8,673 bases of DNA from JBFLVN01 sp040758475 (GCA_040758475.1 JBFLVN010000160.1:1-8673); one strand, 5' to 3'. Shown: positions 1 through 5,706, counted from the stretch's first letter. Numbers and translations: made by a program. The notes: generated from the letters alone by a model not told the origin.

Positions 1-1
1 G

Positions 2-88
2 GGCGGAAAAGTCGCCTTCGAGAAGGGAAAGTTCGTGCCGGAGTTCGGAAAGAAGAAATTTGGAAGGTTACTGAGGGCGAGGGCGTAG
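2..88 (+). CDS. 3' end of an upstream gene, possibly a cyclic amidohydrolase (dihydropyrimidinase-like)
   Basis: An open frame enters from the left edge and ends at TAG 86-88, encoding the last 28 residues of a protein. The tail contains GKVAFEKGKFVPEFG followed by a basic end, KKKFGRLLRARA. This resembles the C-terminal strand and tail of D-hydantoinases and dihydropyrimidinases, where a 'G-x-V-x-x-x-G-x-F' segment ends the small beta-sandwich domain of the amidohydrolase fold. The codons are GC-rich like those of the neighbours, and the stop is followed by a short hairpin. Frame 1 is also open across these bases, so the frame choice rests on the plausible peptide and the well-placed stop. 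The enzyme assignment is a weak inference from a very short fragment. Confidence 0.45.
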   Translation, partial: GGKVAFEKGKFVPEFGKKKFGRLLRARA

Positions 89-105
89 GCCGCCGCGAGT
101 CTCTT

Positions 106-120
106 CAAACCCTCGGTTTG
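106..120 (+). other. Short perfect hairpin after the first gene
   Basis: CAAACC and GGTTTG form a perfect 6-bp stem around a 3-base CTC loop, 17 bases after the stop at 86-88 and 17 bases before the ATG at 138. The sequence that follows (GTATTACTG) is not a T-tract, so this is not a convincing intrinsic terminator. It might be a weak terminator, an mRNA 3' end stabiliser, or chance. Confidence 0.25.
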
Positions 121-137
121 GTATTACTGTTCCCGGT

Positions 138-572
138 ATGGACCTTTTCCAGCTAGCTGGGCGGCTTTTGACGGAATACGGCCCGCTCGTTTCGTGGCTT
201 ATCACGATCGGAGGAACGGCTTTGTTCTTCGTTCCGGCAGCCGGGGCGTTTTTCATATTTCGCAAAAAACCCAGGGCCCTGCGCCTCGCCTTGATCGGGA
301 TAGCGTTCGGGATGGTGGCCTGGCCTTTTTCGTTCTGGCTCTACCTTCATTACTACGTGGATGTTTTCCGGAAATTTCTACTCGGATATCCGGGTGTCTA
401 TCTCGTGGGATTCCACTGTACGCCTCTTCGGATCTTCAACGTTCATATGGGTGATCCCACCGGGCCGCCGCCCTTGTGGCCCGGAATTCTCGTCGGCGCC
501 TTTTGGGCGGTGATTTACGGAGCGGCGGGATTTGGAATCGGATGGAAGTGGAAAAAGCCCAAGGCGCCCTAA
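138..572 (+). CDS. Small inner-membrane protein of unknown function, three predicted helices
   Basis: The product is 144 residues. I do not recognise the family. Hydrophobic stretches at about 17-41, 48-70 and 113-135 suggest three membrane helices. The first two are separated by a basic loop (FRKKPRALR), which by the positive-inside rule should face the cytoplasm. Between helices 2 and 3 lies a roughly 40-residue polar stretch rich in Tyr, Phe and Gly with a single Cys94 and a Pro-rich end (DPTGPPPLWP); this part would lie outside the cytoplasm. The C-terminus is basic (KWKKPK). The ATG at 138 is the only reasonable start in the frame, but no clear Shine-Dalgarno sequence precedes it, so expression may be weak or coupled to the upstream gene. 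Its TAA overlaps the TAG of the convergent transporter gene. Confidence 0.75.
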   Translation: MDLFQLAGRLLTEYGPLVSWLITIGGTALFFVPAAGAFFIFRKKPRALRLALIGIAFGMVAWPFSFWLYLHYYVDVFRKFLLGYPGVYLVGFHCTPLRIFNVHMGDPTGPPPLWPGILVGAFWAVIYGAAGFGIGWKWKKPKAP

Positions 573-1444
573 GTGCCTTGAGATTCGGTTAGCTGCAAAT
601 AAAGCCCCGCGGCCATGAGGGCGCCCGCCATCAGGACGGGGGGCGTGAGGGATTCGCCAAGGAAAACGACCGAGCCCAGCGCCCCGGCGAAGGGGGCCGT
701 GGCGAAATACGCCCCCGTGCGGGCGGCCCCGAGCTTTCTCAAGGAACGGACGAAGAAGACGAGGCTAAGGCCGTATCCCACGAATCCCACGGCAAGGGCG
801 GCCACCGTCGTGGGAAGTCCCGGCAGGACGTCTCCCGCCAGGAGCGCAAGGGCAAGGTTCACGGCCCCGCCCGCAAGGCCCTTGACGGCCGTGATCTGGG
901 GGGCGCTCGCGTGGGAAATCTTCCGGGTCAGGTTGTTGTCCACGCCCCAGGAGGCGCAGGCCGCCGCGACGGCGAGGGGGCCGAGGAACTCGCTCCACTC
1001 GAAACTCCCCTGCCAGGAAAGGGCTACGCCGCCCGCGACGATGAATAGGAGTGCCGCCAGAAACCGGCGGCTGATGTGTTCTTTAAAAATGGTCCAGGCG
1101 AGAAACGCCGTAAAGACGGCTTCGAGGTTCAAAAGAAGCGATGCCGTGGAGGCGGGCGTACGGGCGACGCCGATGAAGAGGAAAAGCGGCGCCAGGATGC
1201 CGCCGAAGAGGATCGCCCCCGAGAGCCAGGGGAGGGACTTTTTCTCGAAGGGGGAATGGCCCTCCCGGTCGAAGCCGATCCAATAGATCCCAAGCCCCAA
1301 GCCCGAACCCAAATAGAAAATTCCCGCCAGCGCCTGTGGTGTGGTTTGTGGGACGAGGATTTTGGCAAGCGGCGTCGAAGCGCCAAATAGCAGCGCCGCC
1401 GCTAGAGCGTTGAAAGCAGAAGATTTAGCCACAGATGACGCCAT
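569..1444 (-). CDS. EamA/DMT-superfamily transporter
   Basis: The protein has 291 residues, close to the usual 290-300 for this family, with about ten short hydrophobic segments forming two EamA repeats. The family is made of inner-membrane exporters of metabolites, amino acids or drugs in the drug/metabolite transporter superfamily. Repeat 1 ends with the typical LLLNLEAVFTAFLAW followed by IFKEHIS (residues 103-125). Repeat 2 ends with GAARTGAYFATAPFAGALG and VFLGESL (239-266), the same helix-then-'GE' pattern. The start has GGGGTGA six bases upstream, within the palindromic repeat at 1450-1518. A GTG at codon 5 is an alternative start. The gene lies downstream of the SMP-30-like gene on the same strand, 84 bases away, and converges on the small membrane protein with overlapping stop codons. 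The substrate cannot be inferred. Confidence 0.92.
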   Translation of the reverse strand: MASSVAKSSAFNALAAALLFGASTPLAKILVPQTTPQALAGIFYLGSGLGLGIYWIGFDREGHSPFEKKSLPWLSGAILFGGILAPLFLFIGVARTPASTASLLLNLEAVFTAFLAWTIFKEHISRRFLAALLFIVAGGVALSWQGSFEWSEFLGPLAVAAACASWGVDNNLTRKISHASAPQITAVKGLAGGAVNLALALLAGDVLPGLPTTVAALAVGFVGYGLSLVFFVRSLRKLGAARTGAYFATAPFAGALGSVVFLGESLTPPVLMAGALMAAGLYLQLTESQGT

Positions 1445-1453
1445 CAGGCGTCA
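1436..1453 (-). other. Hairpin spanning the start codon of the EamA transporter
   Basis: On the minus strand TGACGCC and GGCGTCA form a perfect 7-bp stem around a four-base TGAT loop. The initiation ATG begins inside the loop and finishes in the stem, and the Shine-Dalgarno bases adjoin the stem. One arm shares its last four bases (1450-1453) with the larger palindrome, so the two structures compete. This could reduce or modulate translation of the transporter; the regulatory role is inference. Confidence 0.45.
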
Positions 1454-1518
1454 CCCCGAGCGAGGCGAGGGGTCTCTTGCAAATCGAGCAAGAGATTCCT
1501 CGCCGTGCTCGGAATGAC
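1450..1518. repeat. Long imperfect palindrome of the dispersed REP/MITE-like type
   Basis: Two 31-base arms (1450-1480 and 1488-1518) are inverted copies separated by a 7-base loop, AAATCGA. Twenty-five of 31 positions match, and the six differences are mostly transitions that leave G-U pairs in RNA of one strand or the other. The outer ends read GTCACCCCGAGC and, on the opposite strand, GTCATTCCGAGC, with inner ends TCTCTTGC. This resembles a widely seen GTCATTCCGAGC...GGAATCTC element that occurs in many copies in intergenic regions of environmental bacteria; that recognition comes from general knowledge. It starts 10 bases after the stop of the SMP-30-like gene and ends 5 bases before the transporter ATG. 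Transcribed from the minus strand it would form a very stable hairpin without a U-tract, likely a partial terminator or mRNA-stabilising element. No other copy is in this window. Confidence 0.8.
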
Positions 1519-1528
1519 AAGACGCGGC

Positions 1529-2362
1529 CTACTTCTTGATTTCCACGAACGTCACCACTCCGCCGCCCATTTCGGGGACGAGGGCCTTGCGCGTGGCGGG
1601 ATCGAACCCCAGGTCGGCCGAATTCTTGAAGCCTTCCTGGAGAAGAGTGGCCGTGCCGTCCTTGGCGACGCGGAAGAGCTTGGAGGCCATCCAGTCGGTG
1701 ACGAGATAACCGTCGCCGTCCTTTTCGATGCCGTCCAGGTTCCCGACGCGCGCGCCCGAGGCGAAGGGCTTTACTTCCTTCGTCTTCAGATCGAGCAACA
1801 GGATGCGGCCGGGTTCCTTGGTGGCGAAGGTGGCCGGGTCGATGCCGGGTCCCCAGCTCCCGATAACCAGTGTGTTCCCTTCGAGTAGTAGGCCGTTTGG
1901 ATTTTCAAGGCTCTCGCCCTGGAGAAACACTTCGCACTTTCCATCTTTTACGGCATAGATCGCGTTCCCCAGCATATCGGAGGCGTAGGCGGTGCCGCCT
2001 GCGTCGACGGCGGGGTCGTTCAAGAACTTTGCCCCTTCGCACTTCACCCTCTTCTCGATCTTGCGGGCCTTCATGTCGATGATGGCCAGTTCGTCGATGT
2101 CGGTGACGTAGAGCTTGCCCTTGGCGGTACGGATTCCCTTGGGAGCGTTGAGGCCCTCGACCCACTTGGCTTCAAGGACTTTTCCCGAGGCGTCCAGGCG
2201 GGAAATCCAGCCCTGGCCGTCCTTGTCAGTAGGGCCGCCGACCGCCACGTTCGAGACGTACCAACTTTTGGAATCCTTGTCCCAGTAAGCGCTTTCAGGT
2301 TTGTCGAAACCCTGGACCGAAGCGCCGAGCACGGCGAGCGCCGCCAAAACCATCGTCTTCAT
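1529..2362 (-). CDS. Secreted SMP-30/gluconolactonase-like beta-propeller protein
   Basis: From the ATG at 2362 the product is 277 residues. That start has GGGAGG eight bases upstream and gives a clean signal peptide (MKTMVLAALAVLGASVQG), so it is preferred over an ATG 17 codons earlier. The mature protein shows repeated blade patterns: APKGIRTAKGKLYVTD (73-88), LNDPAVDAGGTAYASD (114-129), NPNGLLLEGNTLVIGS (154-169) and LDGIEKDGDGYLVTD (209-223). This spacing is typical of the six-bladed SMP-30/gluconolactonase/LRE fold. Glu23, Asn115, Asn154 and Asp210 sit where the family's metal ligands (Glu, Asn, Asn, Asp) are expected. If active it would be a periplasmic or secreted metal-dependent lactonase or esterase, but many homologues have no known substrate. 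It precedes the EamA transporter on the same strand, with the palindrome between them. Confidence 0.82.
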   Translation of the reverse strand: MKTMVLAALAVLGASVQGFDKPESAYWDKDSKSWYVSNVAVGGPTDKDGQGWISRLDASGKVLEAKWVEGLNAPKGIRTAKGKLYVTDIDELAIIDMKARKIEKRVKCEGAKFLNDPAVDAGGTAYASDMLGNAIYAVKDGKCEVFLQGESLENPNGLLLEGNTLVIGSWGPGIDPATFATKEPGRILLLDLKTKEVKPFASGARVGNLDGIEKDGDGYLVTDWMASKLFRVAKDGTATLLQEGFKNSADLGFDPATRKALVPEMGGGVVTFVEIKK

Positions 2363-2399
2363 GGAAGTATCCTCCCGGATCGGAAAAGATGCGGGCCGG

Positions 2400-2429
2400 A
2401 AGATAGCTAGCAATTTCAGCAGGGATCAA
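2400..2429 (-). promoter_or_regulatory. Candidate sigma70-like promoter for the SMP-30-like gene
   Basis: Read on the minus strand, TTGATC (2429-2424) and TATCTT (2405-2400) each match the -35 and -10 consensus at four of six positions and are separated by 18 bases. They lie about 40 bases upstream of the preferred ATG at 2362, in the divergent intergenic region. This is a modest match and only a candidate. Confidence 0.35.
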
Positions 2430-2444
2430 CCGTAGAGAGCCTTC

Positions 2445-2473
2445 TTTCTTAAGTAATTTCAAGAGCTTATAAA
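2445..2473 (+). promoter_or_regulatory. Weak candidate promoter for the cytochrome b/sigma factor pair
   Basis: An AT-rich stretch contains TATAAA at 2468-2473, a fair -10 element, but the hexamer 17 bases upstream (TTTCTT) is a poor -35. No recognisable ECF-type -35 (GGAAC-like) is obvious here. The 5' leader from this point to the GTG at 2551 is about 70 bases. Confidence 0.28.
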
Positions 2474-2525
2474 AAACCGAAAAGGGCCGTCACCTTTTGG
2501 GCCCCTCCCGCGTGGTATGAGTAAA

Positions 2526-2539
2526 GGGCGAAAGCGCCC
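2526..2539 (+). other. GC hairpin immediately upstream of the cytochrome gene's ribosome site
   Basis: GGGCG and CGCCC form a perfect 5-bp stem closed by an AAAG tetraloop. The stem ends one base before GGAGG (2541-2545), the ribosome site for the GTG at 2551. A hairpin placed here may hold the ribosome site single-stranded or protect the 5' end; its role is not shown. Confidence 0.35.
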
Positions 2540-2550
2540 GGGAGGTAGCC

Positions 2551-3288
2551 GTGAGCGAGCCTGCTTCGGGGATTTCCGAGAAAACACTCATCCGGGTCCA
2601 GGCGGTTTCGGGGCTTTTCTTCGCCACGTTCCTGGTCCTGCACCTCTTCAACACGCTGCTCGCCCCGGCGGGGCAGGAGGCCTACGACTCCTTCCAGCGT
2701 GCCGCGCGCCATTACTACCAGATGCCCGTCATGGAAGCGGGGATCATCCTGGCCGTCACGGTTCATATTTTTGCCGGTGTCACCCGGGCCCTTCGCCGGA
2801 GAAAGCGGATCAAAGAGTCGGGTGGCGGCGAGGCGGCCCCGTCCCTTCGCATGCGGCTTCACCGCGTGAGCGGTTACATCCTTTTGCTCGCCATCTATGG
2901 GCACATCCTGGCGACCCGCGCGGGAGATTGGTTCTTTGGCATGCCCGCCGATTTTTCCTTTTTGACGTTCAGCCTGACGTATTGGCCGGCGTTCATGTAT
3001 CCCTATTACACCCTGCTGTTCGCTTGCGGGGCTTATCACCTCGCCCACGGCCTCGTGATGGCTTTGCGGGTCGTGGGGGCGAAGCTCCCCTCTGAATGGA
3101 CGGCGCCCAGGTACAAGGCCTTCTGGACCCTGGCGGCGTTGAGCGCTCTCGCGGGATTCGGGAGCGTTCTGGCCCTCGGCGGAAATCTCTTTGCCGTGGA
3201 TACGGGCCGGTACCCGGAGTTCATCGCCTTTTGGGACAAGGCGTATGAGAATTTCGATTTTCTGCGCCCCTGGGCGAATTCACCATAG
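2551..3288 (+). CDS. SdhC/FrdC-like membrane cytochrome b protein
   Basis: The product is 245 residues, starting at GTG with GGAGG five bases upstream. Five hydrophobic segments are visible at about 18-36, 59-78, 105-121, 143-170 and 189-208. Each of the first four carries a histidine: His31 (VLHLFN), His72 (TVHIFAG), His118 (IYGHILATR) and His163/His166 (YHLAHGL). The loop before helix 3 has RLHRVSGY, similar to the 'HR-x-(T/S)G' of succinate dehydrogenase cytochrome b subunits. Five helices with four spaced histidines match the dihaem cytochrome b of fumarate reductases and type B succinate dehydrogenases. No SdhA or SdhB gene adjoins it; instead an ECF sigma factor follows 11 bases later with its ribosome site overlapping this stop codon. 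It may be an orphan haem protein that transfers electrons to or from quinone, or a redox-sensing partner. The family call is moderately sure; haem binding is inferred. Confidence 0.72.
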   Translation: MSEPASGISEKTLIRVQAVSGLFFATFLVLHLFNTLLAPAGQEAYDSFQRAARHYYQMPVMEAGIILAVTVHIFAGVTRALRRRKRIKESGGGEAAPSLRMRLHRVSGYILLLAIYGHILATRAGDWFFGMPADFSFLTFSLTYWPAFMYPYYTLLFACGAYHLAHGLVMALRVVGAKLPSEWTAPRYKAFWTLAALSALAGFGSVLALGGNLFAVDTGRYPEFIAFWDKAYENFDFLRPWANSP

Positions 3289-3299
3289 AGGGTCGAACC

Positions 3300-4229
3300 T
3301 TGGCGGCCCTGTCCCTCGAAAAAGCCTTCGCCGCAGAGAAAAAAAATCTCTGGGGGCTCTGCTACCGGATGACCGGCAGCACCGCCGACGCCGACGATCT
3401 CGTCCAGGAGACTTTCCGCCGGGCCATCGAGCGGCCGCCCCGGGACCAGACGCTTCCCTGGCGCCCGTGGCTCGCCCGGGTGGCAACCAATCTTTCCCTC
3501 GATCACCTGCGTGCAAGACGACGGAGGAAATATCCCGGCGTGTGGCTCCCCGCACCCCTGGAGACGCCGGAAGAGATGTTTCCCATGGAGAGTTCTTCGG
3601 CGGAAAAATACGATCTCCTTGAAAGCGTGACCTTCGCCTTCCTCCTGGCGCTCGAAAGACTCACGCCCCGCCAGCGGGCTGTTCTCCTCCTGCGGGACGT
3701 TTTCGATTATTCGGTGAAAGAGACGGCCGACGCCCTCCAGATTTCCGAAGACAACGTAAAGACGACACACCTCCGTGCGCGGCAGGCAATGAAGGAATAC
3801 GAGAAAAACCGTTCACGCCCCGTGAAGGCTTCCAAGGAACAAACCCGGAAAGCGCTCGAAAAGCTGATGCTCTCCCTGGGCCGCCGGGACGTGGCGGCGA
3901 TCGAAGAACTCCTGGCCGCGGACGCGAGTTTCTGTTCGGATGGGGGAGGGGAGTTCCCGGCGGCGAGCCGGGCGGTCCACGGCGCCCGGAAAGTGGTCCG
4001 TGTCCTTCTAGCCTTCTCGCCCCCCGGGGCCGACATCGCCCGGTTTGAAATCCGGTCCCTCAACGGCTTCCCGGCCCTCGTGTTCAGCCGTTCCACGGCG
4101 CCCGAGAAATGGGCGAAGAAATACGTTTTCCGTTTGGACCTGGATAGTGAGGGAAAGATTCGGGATATCTATTCCGTAACGGCAAGCCGGAAACTCAAAG
4201 CCGTGCGATTTGACGCGATAAGTCAATGA
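3300..4229 (+). CDS. ECF RNA polymerase sigma factor, ECF41/SigJ type with SnoaL-like C-terminal domain
   Basis: The product is 309 residues, far longer than a typical 180-200 residue ECF sigma. Sigma region 2 spans about 5-75 (CYRMTGSTADADDLVQETF, then WLARVATNLSLDHLR). Region 4 spans about 113-165 (LERLTPRQRAVLLLRDVFDY, with SEDNVKTTHLRARQAM as the recognition helix). Between them lies VWLPAPLETPEE, like the WLPEPL linker of ECF41. The C-terminal third (181-300) is a SnoaL/NTF2-like domain with the ECF41 DGGG motif at 214-217 and NGFPALVF at 255-262. The usual NPDKL near the end is degenerate here (ASRKL, 295-299). In ECF41 this domain replaces an anti-sigma factor and tunes sigma activity. 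The TTG start is chosen because AGAGGG lies seven bases upstream and no better start occurs in the frame. It is likely translationally coupled to the cytochrome b gene. Target promoters are unknown. Confidence 0.93.
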   Translation: MAALSLEKAFAAEKKNLWGLCYRMTGSTADADDLVQETFRRAIERPPRDQTLPWRPWLARVATNLSLDHLRARRRRKYPGVWLPAPLETPEEMFPMESSSAEKYDLLESVTFAFLLALERLTPRQRAVLLLRDVFDYSVKETADALQISEDNVKTTHLRARQAMKEYEKNRSRPVKASKEQTRKALEKLMLSLGRRDVAAIEELLAADASFCSDGGGEFPAASRAVHGARKVVRVLLAFSPPGADIARFEIRSLNGFPALVFSRSTAPEKWAKKYVFRLDLDSEGKIRDIYSVTASRKLKAVRFDAISQ

Positions 4230-4282
4230 CGGCTGGATCATTCAAGCAAGCGCAGTCCATTCCCGGAATTCGAAAAAATAGC

Positions 4283-4310
4283 TTGTAAATTGTAACAATT
4301 GTAGTATACT
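4283..4310 (+). promoter_or_regulatory. Promoter for the porin/binding-protein operon
   Basis: TTGTAA (4283-4288) and TATACT (4305-4310) match the sigma70 consensus at four and five of six positions and are separated by 16 bases. They sit in the most AT-rich part of the region, between the sigma factor stop and the porin ATG. Transcription would start near 4317, giving a leader of about 80 bases with strong secondary structure. Confidence 0.65.
4288..4300. promoter_or_regulatory. Perfect 6-1-6 palindrome in the promoter spacer, candidate operator
   Basis: AATTGT-A-ACAATT is a perfect inverted repeat lying between the -35 and -10 hexamers, overlapping the last base of the -35. A repressor dimer bound here would block RNA polymerase. 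The regulator is not encoded next to it and cannot be named; the half site is not a Pho box (CTGTCAT-like). Confidence 0.5.
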
Positions 4311-4347
4311 GCTTTGTCGCAATCCCGGTGAAGCAGCGGTGGAATAG

Positions 4348-4374
4348 CCGCCTGTTCTCGCTTCGAGAACGGCG
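4348..4374 (+). other. Leader RNA hairpin upstream of the porin gene
   Basis: GTTCTCG (4354-4360) pairs perfectly with CGAGAAC (4364-4370) around a CTT loop, and four further pairs (4348, 4350-4352 region with 4371-4374) extend the stem past a bulged T4353. An alternative fold pairs CTCGC (4357-4361) with GCGAG (4374-4378), extended by two G-U pairs and by CCT/AGG. That fold would bury the GAGAGG ribosome site at 4380-4385. The two folds are mutually exclusive. I do not recognise a named riboswitch. Confidence 0.5.
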
Positions 4375-4397
4375 CGAGGGAGAGGTGCGTTTCATCC

Positions 4398-5705
4398 ATG
4401 AATCTTTCCAACGTGGCTTGTCTGCGTTTTTTCATTTTTCTGGCCAGTGCTTTTTTGGTTTTCCAGCCATCCACGGGGTTCGCCCAGGACTTCCGGGTTT
4501 TCTGGAAGGACGGCCTACGCATGGAGACAGTCGACGAATCGGTCAAATTAAAGGTGGGCGGCCGGGTGGACGTGGACGCGGCCTGGGCCAACGCCAATCA
4601 GACGTACAAGGCAAAAGCCGGAACGACTGATACGGCCGAACTCCGTCGCGCCCGTTTGGGATTTGAAGGGGAATTATACGAACGGGTGGAATTCGCCTTC
4701 GATGTGGATTTTGCGGGCGACCCGGCCGTGGACACGGATACGACGGCGGGAACCGATGACACTTTCGGCCGCACGATTGAAATCAAAGATGCTTACCTCG
4801 ATTTTCACGTCCTGCCAGGAGATATGTCAATCCAGGTCGGGCACTACAAGGAACCCTTCAGCCTGGAAGAGCTTACGAGCAACAAATACATCACGTTCAT
4901 GGAACGGGGCCTTCCGAACGCCTTTTCTCCCGAGCGAAACCTGGGCGTGATGGTACACGGGGATTCCCTGATGGAAGGGAAGGCTACTTTCGCCCTGGGC
5001 ATTTTCCGGGACGTCGATGACAACCTCAGCCTGGAAGACCCCAACGGGGATGGGATGGTGAGCGATAGGGCTTATGCGCTTACGACGCGCCTCACTTTCG
5101 CTCCGCTCTTGGAAGACAAGGGCGAAAAACTGGTCCATTTGGGAGTTTCGTACACCTACCGGAACACCCCCGACAACGAAGTGAAGTACGATTCGCGTCC
5201 CGAAGCCCATCTTTTCGACAAGATGGTGAGTACGGACGACATCAGCGACGCTCGTTCGGAGAGCCGCCTTTCGGCCGAAGGGGCAGCGAATTTCGGGCCC
5301 GTCTCCGTCCAGGGCGAGTACATGTTCGCCTACGTGGATTCCAACAGTACGGGCGACCCTCTGTTCAACGGCTTTTACGTCCAGGCAAGCTATTTCCTGA
5401 CCGGCGAGTTCCGGCCTTACAAGGAGGGAAAATACGCTCGGGTCCATCCGACGAAGAACGCTTTCGACGACGGGGGTTTTGGCGCCTGGGAAGTGGCCCT
5501 TCGTTTCTCCCGGCTTGATTTGACGGACGACGGCGTGACGGCAGGCGGGGAAGAAAAGAACCTGACGGCTGCCATCAACTGGTACATTCATTCCAACGTT
5601 CGGGTGATGGTGAATTACGTCGTGGCCGATGCGGAGCGGGCAGGAAGCGATAGCTTCCCTGGGACGCTTCATGTGGCCCAGACGCGGCTCCATTTCGATA
5701 TTTGA
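4398..5705 (+). CDS. OprP/OprO-family outer-membrane porin (phosphate-selective porin fold)
   Basis: The product is 435 residues, the usual size for the Porin_O_P family. A signal peptide covers about 1-30 (hydrophobic FFIFLASAFLVFQ, ending TGFAQ). The mature start, VKLKVGGRVDVDAAW (49-63), is a typical first barrel strand. The family hallmark is the segment QVGHYKEPFSLEELTS and ITFMERGLPNAFSPERNLGV (146-184). Alternating strand patterns run to the end, which closes with TRLHFDI; the last residue is Ile instead of the usual Phe. The protein is notably acidic, with a DVDFAGDPAVDTDTTAGTDD loop at 102-121 and an EF-hand-like DPNGDGMVSD at 214-223, so anion selectivity should not be assumed. The ATG at 4398 is 12 bases from GAGAGG. 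A PhnD-like binding protein follows after 57 bases and is probably co-transcribed. Confidence 0.9.
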   Translation: MNLSNVACLRFFIFLASAFLVFQPSTGFAQDFRVFWKDGLRMETVDESVKLKVGGRVDVDAAWANANQTYKAKAGTTDTAELRRARLGFEGELYERVEFAFDVDFAGDPAVDTDTTAGTDDTFGRTIEIKDAYLDFHVLPGDMSIQVGHYKEPFSLEELTSNKYITFMERGLPNAFSPERNLGVMVHGDSLMEGKATFALGIFRDVDDNLSLEDPNGDGMVSDRAYALTTRLTFAPLLEDKGEKLVHLGVSYTYRNTPDNEVKYDSRPEAHLFDKMVSTDDISDARSESRLSAEGAANFGPVSVQGEYMFAYVDSNSTGDPLFNGFYVQASYFLTGEFRPYKEGKYARVHPTKNAFDDGGFGAWEVALRFSRLDLTDDGVTAGGEEKNLTAAINWYIHSNVRVMVNYVVADAERAGSDSFPGTLHVAQTRLHFDI

Positions 5706-5706
5706 T

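Noticed and set aside
569..1286. Plus-strand frame (223 codons) opposite the EamA transporter
   Set aside because: The product is Arg/Pro/Ala-rich, characteristic of the complement of a hydrophobic GC-rich gene, with no ribosome site.
2363..2413. N-terminal extension of the SMP-30-like protein from an ATG at 2413
   Set aside because: The extension would bury the signal peptide behind 17 residues; the ATG at 2362 has GGGAGG eight bases upstream.
2467..3095. Open frames on both strands overlapping the cytochrome b gene
   Set aside because: The plus-strand alternative from 2517 and the minus-strand frame from 3048 give His/Arg/Pro-rich products without domains, whereas the 2551 frame has GGAGG, five hydrophobic helices and ordered histidines.
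3036..3770. Minus-strand frame of 244 codons across the cytochrome/sigma junction
   Set aside because: It covers the region encoding conserved sigma region 2 and the SdhC-like C-terminus on the other strand and shows no family signature.
4311..4397. Known riboswitch in the porin leader
   Set aside because: I compared it mentally with cobalamin, TPP, SAM, fluoride and molybdenum cofactor cores and saw none of their conserved elements; only the hairpins are reported.
4827..5693. Long minus-strand open frame (288 codons) across the porin gene
   Set aside because: It is antisense to a strongly supported porin with signal peptide and family motifs, and its own product has no recognisable domain.
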